Source: Methylohalobius crimeensis 10Ki (GTDB lineage Bacteria > Pseudomonadota > Gammaproteobacteria > Methylococcales > Methylothermaceae). Taken from it: a DNA stretch of 64,000 nucleotides. Position numbers and translations under genes: made by a program. The notes beneath the pieces were generated by a model. It made no database searches. It saw nothing but the letters and a program-made list of their open reading frames with translations, and was not told where the DNA came from. Below, piece by piece: positions 25,802-34,215 of this stretch (its first letter is position 1; every line of letters begins with the position of its first letter). The stretch lies in NCBI RefSeq assembly GCF_000421465.1, contig NZ_ATXB01000001.1:1550001-1614000 (forward strand). Direction: 5' to 3'.

Positions 25802-26350
25802 ATGGAAAAAATTTTTAGCGAGCTCATCGACGCCATTGGGGAAGACCCCACCCGCGAAGGGCTGGTCGATACCCCCAGGCGGGCTTCGGCCGCCTTCCGC
25901 TATCTCAATAGCGGTTATCATCAGACCTTGGAAAACGTCCTCAACAACGCCATCTTCGAGGCGGATACCGAGGACATGGTGATCGTGCGCAATATCGAAT
26001 TGTATTCTTTATGCGAACACCATTTACTGCCTTTCATCGGCAAATGCCACATAGGCTATCTTCCCGCGGGCAAGGTGATCGGGCTTTCCAAAACCGCCCG
26101 AATCGTCGAGATGTATTCCCGGCGCCTCCAGATTCAGGAGCGTTTGACCAAGCAGATCGCCGATGCCATTCAAATCGCAATCAATCCCCGCGGGGTGGCG
26201 GTGGTGGTGGAAGCGAAGCATTTATGCATGATGATGCGGGGAGTGGAGAAGCAGAATTCGGTGATGACCACTTCGGCCATGCTGGGCTTGTTCCGGGAAC
26301 GCATCAATACCCGCTCCGAGTTTTTGAATCTCATCGATCGGCAAATTTAA
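25802..26350 (+). CDS. folE: GTP cyclohydrolase I
   Basis: 182 residues from the ATG at 25802, which follows a very strong GAGGGGAGGAA; the longer open frame to 25697 is not needed. It converts GTP to 7,8-dihydroneopterin triphosphate, the entry to folate and to methanopterin-type pterins. The zinc and active-site signatures are present: [18 protein letters not shown] (70-87) and the later CMMMRGV cysteine, plus [13 protein letters not shown]. The hemH gene follows after four bases. Confidence 0.96.
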   Translation: MEKIFSELIDAIGEDPTREGLVDTPRRASAAFRYLNSGYHQTLENVLNNAIFEADTEDMVIVRNIELYSLCEHHLLPFIGKCHIGYLPAGKVIGLSKTARIVEMYSRRLQIQERLTKQIADAIQIAINPRGVAVVVEAKHLCMMMRGVEKQNSVMTTSAMLGLFRERINTRSEFLNLIDRQI

Positions 26351-26354
26351 TCTC

Positions 26355-27311
26355 ATGAAGTGGGGCGTTCTGCTGGTCAATTTGGGCACCCCCGATGCGC
26401 CGACACCCAAGGCGGTACGGGCGTATCTGCGGGAATTTCTCGGCGATCGGCGGGTCGTGCCCCTGCCGCGCCTTTTGTGGCTGCCTTTTTTGTACGGGGT
26501 GGTATCGACTTTGCGTTCCCGAAGGGTCGCCCACTCGTATCGATCGATCTGGATGGAGGCGGGTTCTCCCTTGGCGGTGTACAGCCGGCGCCTGGCTGAA
26601 AAGCTGGATGTTCGGGAAGGTAGGGTAAGGGTAGGCATGTGCTATGGGCGGCCGGATTTGGCCTCGGGATTGAAAGCTTTGCGCGCTCAGGGAGCGGAGC
26701 AGATATTCATCCTCCCGCTGTATCCCCAATATTCCCGGACCACGACCGCGGCGGTGTTCGATCGGGTCAATCGGATTCTCGCCGGCTGGCCGTATCTGCC
26801 GGGATGTTATTTCTTGAACGATTATCACGCCGAGCCGGCTTACGTCGATGCGGTGGCCGGCAAAATCGACGAGTTCTGGCGGGCGAGTGGCCGCCCGGAA
26901 AGATTGTTGATGTCCTTTCACGGCCTGCCGGAAAAAAGCCGCGCTCAGGGCGATCCCTATTACGACCAGTGTCTGACTTCGGCCGGTTTGATCGCCGAGG
27001 CACTGAATCTTCGGGATTCGGAATGGCAGGTGGTGTTCCAGTCGCGGTTCGGACCGGCCAAATGGCTCAAACCCTATTGCGTGGAAGTGTTAAAAGCACT
27101 TCCCGAAGAGGGTATTCGGGCGGTGGATGTGGTCTGTCCCGGTTTTGCGGTGGATTGTCTCGAGACCCTGGAGGAAATCGCCGTCGTCAACCGGGAAATC
27201 TTCCTGCAGGCCGGTGGAGAACAATATCGCTATATCCCCGCCCTCAATGACGACGATGAGCACGTGGCGATGTTCGCGAGACTGATTCGCGATCGACTGC
27301 AATTTTCCTGA
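26355..27311 (+). CDS. hemH: Ferrochelatase
   Basis: 318 residues. It inserts ferrous iron into protoporphyrin IX. The conserved active-site histidine is in LMSFHGLPEKS (about 193-203), with YPQYSRTTTAAVFD (near 122-135) and CPGFAVDCLETLEEI (near 255-269), whose Glu residues are family hallmarks. VLLVNLGTPDAPT opens the protein. Four bases after folE, so co-transcription is likely. Confidence 0.96.
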   Translation: MKWGVLLVNLGTPDAPTPKAVRAYLREFLGDRRVVPLPRLLWLPFLYGVVSTLRSRRVAHSYRSIWMEAGSPLAVYSRRLAEKLDVREGRVRVGMCYGRPDLASGLKALRAQGAEQIFILPLYPQYSRTTTAAVFDRVNRILAGWPYLPGCYFLNDYHAEPAYVDAVAGKIDEFWRASGRPERLLMSFHGLPEKSRAQGDPYYDQCLTSAGLIAEALNLRDSEWQVVFQSRFGPAKWLKPYCVEVLKALPEEGIRAVDVVCPGFAVDCLETLEEIAVVNREIFLQAGGEQYRYIPALNDDDEHVAMFARLIRDRLQFS

Positions 27312-27365
27312 TGGCCGGACGCGGTTGCCACGGTAACGAAAATCTGACATCGGAGGTATTGGTTT

Positions 27366-28004
27366 CTGAATATCCTTCCCCTGCTGTTGCTTCTGTTTTG
27401 CACCGCCTGTACCAGCGCCGGGTCTTGGCAGCAAATGGAAGGGACCGGGCCGGGAAATGCCATTTACGTGGTCAACCACGGCAAACACGCGGGACTGATG
27501 ATCAGGCGCGCCGATATTCCGGCGAACCAGATTCCGGAGCGGGTCGATTTTCCGGGTGCCGAATATTTGGAGATCGGCTGGGGGGAGCGTGACTATTACC
27601 AGGCCGACGATCCGGGGGTTTGGTTGACTTTGAAAGCCGCTTTATGGCCCACCGCCAGCGTTCTCCACGTAGTCGGCGTCCCCGGCACTCCGCAAGAAGC
27701 CTTCGCCGGCCTTGAGGTTTTGCGTGTGACGCTGAATCGAGATGCCTTCTTGCGTTTGGTTAGGGATATCCATGGGAGTTTCGTCAGAATGAACGGAGAC
27801 AAAGCCCTTCCCCTGCGTCGAGGTCAATACGGAGACAGTTGGTTTTATCCGGCCAGGGGGAGATTTCATATTTTCAATACGTGTAACGGCTGGCTAGCGG
27901 ATAAACTGAAGCGTGCCGGCTTGCGGTTGGGGTGGGTCGACCCGTTCACGTCCGATCAATTGATGGCCAGGCTCCGGCGGAGCGGAGCGGCGGTCGAGCA
28001 TTAA
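27366..28004 (+). CDS. DUF2459 (TIGR02117) lipoprotein
   Basis: About 212 residues. The family pattern is clear: YVVNHGKHAGLMIRRADIP, AEYLEIGWGERDYYQADDP and a C-terminal FHIFNTCNGWLADKLKRAG. The function of the family is unknown. The reading frame opens at 27348 and has no ATG or GTG before the lipobox. A CTG at 27366, nine bases after GGAGG (27352-27356), would give a complete lipoprotein signal NILPLLLLLFCTAC; a TTG at 27387 would shorten it to MLLFCTAC. The CTG start is favoured on signal-peptide grounds but is unusual. Separated from hemH by 54 bases. Confidence 0.75.
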   Translation: MNILPLLLLLFCTACTSAGSWQQMEGTGPGNAIYVVNHGKHAGLMIRRADIPANQIPERVDFPGAEYLEIGWGERDYYQADDPGVWLTLKAALWPTASVLHVVGVPGTPQEAFAGLEVLRVTLNRDAFLRLVRDIHGSFVRMNGDKALPLRRGQYGDSWFYPARGRFHIFNTCNGWLADKLKRAGLRLGWVDPFTSDQLMARLRRSGAAVEH

Positions 28005-28018
28005 ACGGAGTGTAAACG

Positions 28019-28204
28019 ATGCGTAAACAGCGCGATTGCGTCCTTTGCCGGGTGATGCGGGCGATGGCTTTCAGTGGATTGGGGGCCGCCATCGCCGGCT
28101 TTGGGGCGTTGTTTTTGTTCGACGCTTCCAAGCAAACCGCGTTGACGGCGGCGGTGGTGGGCGCATCGATTCTGGTTCTGGGTTCCTCTAAAACAAATTC
28201 TTAA
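28019..28204 (+). CDS. Small two-helix membrane protein
   Basis: 61 residues. It starts with Arg/Lys and a CVLC motif (7-10), then two short hydrophobic helices (about 14-34 and 38-56) with Gly and Ala. An ACGGAG stands ten bases before the ATG. It follows the DUF2459 gene by 14 bases and overlaps the convergent PBP1b gene's 3' end by 17 bases. No family recognised. The size is small enough that it could be non-coding, but the start site and the helix pattern argue for a gene. Confidence 0.5.
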   Translation: MRKQRDCVLCRVMRAMAFSGLGAAIAGFGALFLFDASKQTALTAAVVGASILVLGSSKTNS

Positions 28205-30578
28205 ACCAGCCTCGTATCGAGGCGGGTTCCGGTTGGCGGACGCAGGGGGCGTTCTCTTTGGGGGCGGTGCCTTCGACGAAGGGAAATCGGTCGGCACCCG
28301 GGCAGTCCGCATCGGCCAATGAACCGGTATCGGGATCGATCCATACCCACTCTACCGTATCAGGCGGGTTGAGGCTCAGCGGTCGCTCGGAGATTTGTCC
28401 CATCAATTTGGCCCAAAGCTGGAGGGCTCCCGTGGCGCCGGTCAGTTTGGTGGGGAGATTGTCGTCGCGGCCGATCCAGGTCACGGCCAGATAATCCCCG
28501 CTGAAACCGGCGAACCAGCTGTCGCGCAGATCGTCGGTGGTACCGGTCTTGCCCGCCACTTGCATGCGGTCGGGCAAAATTCGGTAAGCGCTGCGGCCGG
28601 TGCCTTCTCGAACCACTTCTTGCAAAATGGTATTGAGGAGATAAACCGGCGCCGCATCGACCGTCTGACGGATTGTCAGGGGGTAGCGTTGGAGCGGTTG
28701 ATTGTCGTTGGCAAGGACGGCGCGAATCACCCGCAGGGGGGTGGCGAATCCTTGATTGGCGAGGGTTTGATACATTTGGGTCACTTCCAGCGGCGTCATG
28801 GAAGCGGCGCCCAGCAGCATGGACGGATACAATTTAAGGGGACGGCTGACTCCGAGTCGTCGAACGGTTTGAGCGACGTGATCCAAGCCCAGATCCATGC
28901 CGAGATGGATGGTGGCCAGATTGTACGAGTGGGCCAGCGCCTGATGCAGCGGCACCTGGCCGTGGCTTTTGCGATCGTAATTTTGCGGCCGCCAGGCGCT
29001 GCCATCCGGGTTTTTGATCCGCACCGGCGTATCGGAGAGAGGCGAGATGACGGTGTAACGATCGGCTTGTTCCAAGGCGGTGAGATAGACCGCCGGCTTG
29101 ATGAGGGAACCGATTTGACGCACGCCGTCCAAGGCGCGATTAAAGCCGGCGTGGCGAGGGTCGCGGCCGCCTATCAAGGCGACGATTTCCCCGCTGTCGC
29201 GGCGGGTGACCAAGCTGGCGGTTTCCAATGGATCGAGCCGGTAGCCTTTTTCCAGCCGCGCCAAGGTGGTTTGGGCGGTTTGTTCCAGAGTATTCTGAAT
29301 GGCCACTTCCAGGGTGGTGAAAATTTTCAGCCCTTCCGAAGTAATGTCTTCCTCTTTGTATTCCAAGCCCAAATGTCGTTTGACCAGATCCAAAAATGCC
29401 GGGTGACGGGCACTGGGGCGGTGGAAATGGGGCGTGACTTCCAACGATTCGCGTTTGGCCCGGCGCAGGGTTTTGCTATCGATCACCCCTGCTTGCGCCA
29501 TGAGGTCGAGGACCAGATTGCGGCGTTTGAGTGCGCGCTCCGGATGGCGGCGCGGATCGTAATAGCTGGGGCCGCGAACCAAGCCGACCAAGAGGGCGAT
29601 GTGGTGAATCTCCAAGTCATCCAAGGGACGGCTGAAATAAAATTCGCTCGCCAAGCCGAATCCGTGAATGGCGCGAGCGCCGTCTTGCCCTAGATAGATT
29701 TCGTTCAAGTAGGCTTCCAAAATTTCATCTTTTTCATAGCGAGCCTCCAGAATCAGCGCCATCAGCGCCTCATTGGCCTTGCGCCAGAGGGTCCGCTTGG
29801 AAGTTAGAAAGAAATTTTTCACCAATTGTTGGGTGAGGGTGCTGCCTCCCTGGACGATGTGGCCGGCTCTGATGTCCGCCCACAAGGCGCGAGCGATGGC
29901 TCGTGGTGAAACGCCGTGGTGGCGATAAAAATCCCGATCTTCGACCGTGATTAGGGATTCGATCAATGCCGGCGGGACTCGATCCGACTGGACCAGAATT
30001 CGGTCTTCCTTGCGGCCGGGATAGAAACTGCCGATCTGGATGGGATCCAGTCGCAGCAAGGCTAAGTCGGTTTCCCCTTGGAGGTCGTAAAGCCCGGTCA
30101 AGCGATTTCCCTGAAGGGTCAAGCGGACTTTGTGGCTGGGTTCGAGGCCGTCGGGAAAATGAAACGCCCGGCTGCGTAAAAACCAGCGGGTACCACGGCG
30201 GTAATAACTGGCTTGACTGCTTAGGTGCGGGTCGTACCGGTAATTGAGCTGCTTCAGGAAACCCTCCAAGCGGTCGGGTGAAAGCTTCAAGCCGGCATAC
30301 ATTTCCAAAGGTGCCGCATAGACGCTGGCCGGCAATGCCCAGCGCCGACCTTCGAACTGATGGCGGATGGTGTAATCCAGGTAGCCGAGATACACCGCCA
30401 TGACAAACAAAGCACCGCCGATGGCCCACCAGATGGTTTTTTTCAGCCAGCTTTTGAAGGGATGGGTGTTTTTCGGAGCGCGTTTACTCGGTCTGGTGGT
30501 GGCGCGGGAGCGCTTTTTGCGGGCGGTTTTCTTGGGGGATGCTTTGGGCTTTCGTTTAGCGGATTTGCGTTCGGGCAT
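28188..30578 (-). CDS. mrcB: Bifunctional penicillin-binding protein 1B
   Basis: 796 residues. A Lys/Arg-rich cytoplasmic tail (1-45) precedes one membrane helix (about 46-68) and a UB2H-type domain (about 75-165). The glycosyltransferase domain carries TVEDRDFYRHHGVSPRAIARAL with the catalytic Glu, and QGGSTLTQQLVKNFFL. The transpeptidase domain has the serine motif GSLIKP, then SYN and KTGTTDD. It polymerises and cross-links peptidoglycan. UB2H binds the LpoB activator in enterobacteria; no lpoB-like gene is evident here. It lies six bases after the GGDEF/EAL gene. Confidence 0.95.
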   Translation of the reverse strand: MPERKSAKRKPKASPKKTARKKRSRATTRPSKRAPKNTHPFKSWLKKTIWWAIGGALFVMAVYLGYLDYTIRHQFEGRRWALPASVYAAPLEMYAGLKLSPDRLEGFLKQLNYRYDPHLSSQASYYRRGTRWFLRSRAFHFPDGLEPSHKVRLTLQGNRLTGLYDLQGETDLALLRLDPIQIGSFYPGRKEDRILVQSDRVPPALIESLITVEDRDFYRHHGVSPRAIARALWADIRAGHIVQGGSTLTQQLVKNFFLTSKRTLWRKANEALMALILEARYEKDEILEAYLNEIYLGQDGARAIHGFGLASEFYFSRPLDDLEIHHIALLVGLVRGPSYYDPRRHPERALKRRNLVLDLMAQAGVIDSKTLRRAKRESLEVTPHFHRPSARHPAFLDLVKRHLGLEYKEEDITSEGLKIFTTLEVAIQNTLEQTAQTTLARLEKGYRLDPLETASLVTRRDSGEIVALIGGRDPRHAGFNRALDGVRQIGSLIKPAVYLTALEQADRYTVISPLSDTPVRIKNPDGSAWRPQNYDRKSHGQVPLHQALAHSYNLATIHLGMDLGLDHVAQTVRRLGVSRPLKLYPSMLLGAASMTPLEVTQMYQTLANQGFATPLRVIRAVLANDNQPLQRYPLTIRQTVDAAPVYLLNTILQEVVREGTGRSAYRILPDRMQVAGKTGTTDDLRDSWFAGFSGDYLAVTWIGRDDNLPTKLTGATGALQLWAKLMGQISERPLSLNPPDTVEWVWIDPDTGSLADADCPGADRFPFVEGTAPKENAPCVRQPEPASIRGWFKNLF

Positions 30579-30584
30579 AGGCGA

Positions 30585-32429
30585 TCAGTCGCCGAATAAA
30601 GGCATATCGTCGGTCCGGTTTGAATTGGGATAAAAGTCGGTCAGTTCAAGGGTCGCGAGTTGAAGCAGTTGCGCATGGGGTTTGCCTAATAGAAACCCCT
30701 GGGCGTAATCCACGTCTAGGCGGCCCAGCAATTCTAACACTTTTGGGGTCTCGATGTATTCGGCGATGACTTGTTTGCCGAGTTTATGGGCGATCTCGAC
30801 GGTGGCCTTGACCAAAACCTGATCGGTTTCGTCGTCGACGAGATTTTGGATGAACTGGCCGTCGATCTTGATGTAGTCGGCGGGAAAATTCTTGATATAT
30901 TCGAAAGAGCTGAAGCCGGTACCGAAATCGTCCAGCGCGAAACCGCATCCCAGCGACCGCAGTTTGGCCATCATGGTGCGCGTACGCTCGAAGTTGGCGA
31001 TGGCGGCGGTTTCGGTTATTTCGAAAATCAAGCGCTTGGGAGAAACCCAGGTGGATTCCAGCTTTTCCTCCAGAAGCGGCAAGAGTCGGTTGTTCTGGAA
31101 GGCGTGGCCGGATAGGTTGATGGTGAAAGTCACATGGTTTTGATCGGCCGGCAATTGGGCGAGAAAGTCGATGGCGTGTTCGATGACCCACATGTCGATG
31201 TTGTGAATCAACCCCATGCGCTCGGCGACCGGAATGAATATATTGGGGCTGAAAATCTTGCCGTTTTCCCCTCGCATCCGGAGCAGCACTTCGTAATGAC
31301 TGACGAGGCCATCCTGGAGCCGGATAATCGGTTGGAATACCAGTTGGAATCGTTCGTGTTTGAGTGCGTCGCGCAGAAGGGGCACCCACCGGACATCGTT
31401 GAAGTGGGTGGTGGCCACATCATTGGCATCGTACAGATTGACCAGATTGCGCCCCCGGTTTTTGGCGACGAAACAGGCCTGATGGGCCTGCGCGATCAAT
31501 TCGTTGGGGTGGTTGAAAGGGATGGCGGAAGTCAGCAGGGTAATTCCGATGCTGATCGAAATGTGATAACAATCGTTGGAAGTTAGGAAACGGAACTCGT
31601 CCACCGCCTGGCGGATGGCTTCGGCGGTTTCCATCGCGCTTGTTCGATCGGCTCCGGGTAGATGAATGCAAAATTCGTCGGCGCCGATTCTAGATAAGCT
31701 GAGTTTGCCGTTCGCGGTATGCCGGATAAGATTGATGACCTCCACCAGTAGGCGGTCGCCGGCATCGTGCCCTTCGATATCGTTGATGATATTGAATCGG
31801 TCGATATCTACGTAGAGGAGGGCGCTTTCCTGCTGGTATGCCTGGCAGTGATGGATGGCCAGCTGCAGGGTCTGTTCCAGGCTGCGGCGGTTGCCGACGC
31901 CGGTAAGCTCGTCGTGAAGAATCAGATATTTGAGTCGGGCCTCGAGGATTTTATGCTCCGCCAATTCGGTCAACATCTGCTCCTGAAGCAGATGGGTTCG
32001 ATTGCGTTCCTTCTTTAAAACCAGCGCCAATTGAACCAAGGGCATAAAGTCCTGGGCCCGGATTGGCTTTTCAATCAAGGTCACGCCGAAAGGCTTGAGG
32101 GACTCGAGCGTCTCGGAACGGCTGGTGTCTCCGGCGGAGCTGTTCCGCAGGATGATGATCGGTACCTTGATTTCACTGTGTTCGTCGGCTAAGGCTTGGC
32201 ATAGTTCCAGGAGCTGGCAATCGGGCAGTTGATCGCTGAGAATGGTCAAGCCGATTTGGGAAAAATCCTTTTGCAGTTGTTGCAATAAACTGCGCAGTTT
32301 TTCGCCATCGGAAGCGGAGTGGATTTGTTTGAAATCGTGTTGAGAAAGAATGGTTTCTATTTGGTGCCGATGATGGCTATTGGGTTCGGCAACGATGATG
32401 GCGTTGTCGGAAAAATTGGAAGTATTCAT
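30585..32429 (-). CDS. REC-GGDEF-EAL c-di-GMP signalling protein
   Basis: 614 residues. An N-terminal receiver-like domain (about 8-135) has the conserved Lys in IEKPI and an acidic site near LSDQLPD. A short coiled coil leads to a GGDEF domain (about 165-330) whose signature is GADEF rather than GGDEF, so cyclase activity is doubtful. The EAL domain (about 345-600) begins YEVLLRM and keeps the metal and catalytic residues (INLSG, EITET, DDFGTG, IKIDGQFI), so phosphodiesterase activity looks intact. The gene is six bases upstream of mrcB, on the same strand. Confidence 0.9.
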   Translation of the reverse strand: MNTSNFSDNAIIVAEPNSHHRHQIETILSQHDFKQIHSASDGEKLRSLLQQLQKDFSQIGLTILSDQLPDCQLLELCQALADEHSEIKVPIIILRNSSAGDTSRSETLESLKPFGVTLIEKPIRAQDFMPLVQLALVLKKERNRTHLLQEQMLTELAEHKILEARLKYLILHDELTGVGNRRSLEQTLQLAIHHCQAYQQESALLYVDIDRFNIINDIEGHDAGDRLLVEVINLIRHTANGKLSLSRIGADEFCIHLPGADRTSAMETAEAIRQAVDEFRFLTSNDCYHISISIGITLLTSAIPFNHPNELIAQAHQACFVAKNRGRNLVNLYDANDVATTHFNDVRWVPLLRDALKHERFQLVFQPIIRLQDGLVSHYEVLLRMRGENGKIFSPNIFIPVAERMGLIHNIDMWVIEHAIDFLAQLPADQNHVTFTINLSGHAFQNNRLLPLLEEKLESTWVSPKRLIFEITETAAIANFERTRTMMAKLRSLGCGFALDDFGTGFSSFEYIKNFPADYIKIDGQFIQNLVDDETDQVLVKATVEIAHKLGKQVIAEYIETPKVLELLGRLDVDYAQGFLLGKPHAQLLQLATLELTDFYPNSNRTDDMPLFGD

Positions 32430-32561
32430 AGGCGCCCAAGGGAAACCGATTTCATTTTATTGGTTTTTCATGGCTTATAGCCTATTTTTAGAAAACAAGC
32501 CATCAATCGGATGTTGCTGTGACAACATTACTCTTAATCGTAGCGTAATTACAACTTTATC

Positions 32562-33443
32562 ATGATAGCCGGGTTGGGTGGGAATACCGCGTTCACTGTG
32601 GACACTTTGTTGAGGGGCGAAGTGCAATTAGCCTCTCCGCCGGAGATTTTTCTGCAAGTGAGCGAGGTTATAGAGGATCCCACCAAATCCAATCGAGATG
32701 TCGAGCGTATCATCCTTCATGATCCGGCTCTGGCGGCACGTTTGTTGCGATTAGCCAACAGTGCTTATTATGGTTTTCCCAGACAGATCGCCTCTCTGTC
32801 GCGGGCTATTTCCATTATCGGGCTGCAAGAACTGCGTGACTTGGTTTTATCCACGGTGATGGTCGAGCGGTTCAGTCGTCTGCCTAACCAATTGATGGAT
32901 ATGCGGGAGTTTTGGCGAGCCAGCGTGCGCTGCGCTTTATGGGCCAAATATCTCGGTCGGCGTCAACCTCAAGCAAAAACTTTGCGTTCGGTCTTCGTTT
33001 GCGGTTTATTGCATGAAATCGGACGCCTGGTCGTTTATGCCAAAATTCCCGAATTGGCGCGGGCCGCGATACTTCTGTCCGAGGCCGAGGGCATCGAGGA
33101 AATTCAAGCCGAACGCGCCACTTATGGCTTCGACCATTATCAAGTGGGGGCTGAATTAGCCCACCGTTGGCGGCTGCCGGAAGTGTTCGTCGCCACTTTG
33201 AAGGGGCATGGAACCCCCTCCGAGACAAGTGCTTTCCCCCGGGAAACCGCCTTGATGACTTTGGCCAGCCGGTTGAGTCTGGCGGAAATCGCGTCGCCCG
33301 AGCGGCTGGAGGAGACCTTGCCGGAGTTGTCTTCGTTGCTGGATTTTCTGGGCCTAAAAGCCCACCTGTTGCCCGAGGTGCTGGCGGAGGTGGAGTCCCA
33401 ATTCGAGGAGATATTTCACTTATTGTTCGACGGTCGAGTATAG
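32562..33443 (+). CDS. HDOD domain protein (second copy)
   Basis: 293 residues, HDOD domain over about 25-215: SPPEIFLQVSEVIEDPTKSN, DPALAARLLRLANSAYYGFP, LSRAISIIGLQELRDLVL, and a helix VFVCGLLHEIGRLVVYAKIP. It resembles the 285-residue protein at 10773-11630 in length and layout, so the two are paralogues. It stands divergently from the GGDEF/EAL gene across 132 bases, which fits a shared signalling role. The start at 32562 lacks a clear ribosome site. Confidence 0.88.
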   Translation: MIAGLGGNTAFTVDTLLRGEVQLASPPEIFLQVSEVIEDPTKSNRDVERIILHDPALAARLLRLANSAYYGFPRQIASLSRAISIIGLQELRDLVLSTVMVERFSRLPNQLMDMREFWRASVRCALWAKYLGRRQPQAKTLRSVFVCGLLHEIGRLVVYAKIPELARAAILLSEAEGIEEIQAERATYGFDHYQVGAELAHRWRLPEVFVATLKGHGTPSETSAFPRETALMTLASRLSLAEIASPERLEETLPELSSLLDFLGLKAHLLPEVLAEVESQFEEIFHLLFDGRV

Positions 33444-33460
33444 GGTTTGACTGAATCCCT

Positions 33461-33489
33461 TTGTCAGTCCGGCATAGGACAAGTATACT
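33461..33489 (+). promoter_or_regulatory. Strong sigma70 promoter of the methyltransferase gene
   Basis: TTGTCA (33461-33466), a 17-base spacer and TATACT (33484-33489): five of six matches in each box. It lies 45 bases before the start codon. Confidence 0.65.
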
Positions 33490-33534
33490 TCGCCGAGTCC
33501 ATGCCGATAACTACAACGATAAATAACGAATGTT

Positions 33535-34206
33535 ATGAACGCCAATACGCAAGCCGAAATTTCCGTTCCCCGCCATAATTTGATCAGCGTCTTGCGGGGG
33601 ATGATTTACGACCATACTTTTGCCAAGCTCACCATCGATTGGTATCGTGCGGTTTTGGAGCGTTTGCCCGACCATGCCGAAGTGCTCGACGTGGGCATCG
33701 GAACCGGCGGTGCGGTGATCGCCAGTGCCGATTTGATCCTCCGCAAAGATCTCAAGATTTTGGGGTTGGACATCGATGCCGATTATCTGGAGCGTTGCAA
33801 TAAAGCGTTGCTTCGAGCGGGCCTGAGCGAGCACGTCCAGGTTCAACTGGAGTCGATTTACGATCATCAGGGCGGCCCCTATGACGCGGTTTATTTCAGC
33901 GGCAGCTTCATGCTGCTCCCCGATCCGGTCGGTGCGCTCGCCCATGTACTCCAGCAGCTCAGACCCGATGGTAGGGTCTTTTTTACTCAGACGTTCCAGG
34001 AACGGCGTTCCCGCTTGGTTGAAAAAATCAAGCCGCTGTTGCATCGGATCACGACCATTCACTTCGGTCAGGTGACTTATTGGGAAGATTTTGAGAAGGT
34101 GCTCACTCAAGCGGGGGCAGAGGTAGTGGAGATGGTGGTCTTAAAGCAGTTGCGCAATGCCTCGTTCCGGTTGGTTGAAGCGGCCCCAAAACACCTCGAT
34201 TCCTAG
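33535..34206 (+). CDS. Class I SAM-dependent methyltransferase
   Basis: 223 residues. Motif I is VLDVGIGTGGAVI (about 45-57), followed by the acidic LGLDIDADYLERC at the end of strand 2 and PYDAVYFSGSFMLLPDP as motif IV region. The C-terminus ends in a typical strand pair (EVVEMVVLKQLRNASFRLVEA). The substrate cannot be told. It has its own promoter and is followed after nine bases by the P-type ATPase gene. Confidence 0.85.
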   Translation: MNANTQAEISVPRHNLISVLRGMIYDHTFAKLTIDWYRAVLERLPDHAEVLDVGIGTGGAVIASADLILRKDLKILGLDIDADYLERCNKALLRAGLSEHVQVQLESIYDHQGGPYDAVYFSGSFMLLPDPVGALAHVLQQLRPDGRVFFTQTFQERRSRLVEKIKPLLHRITTIHFGQVTYWEDFEKVLTQAGAEVVEMVVLKQLRNASFRLVEAAPKHLDS

Positions 34207-34215
34207 TCTAATGGA

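Noticed and set aside
28395-29693. 432-codon open frame antisense to mrcB
   Set aside because: It mirrors the PBP1b gene and shows no domain of its own.
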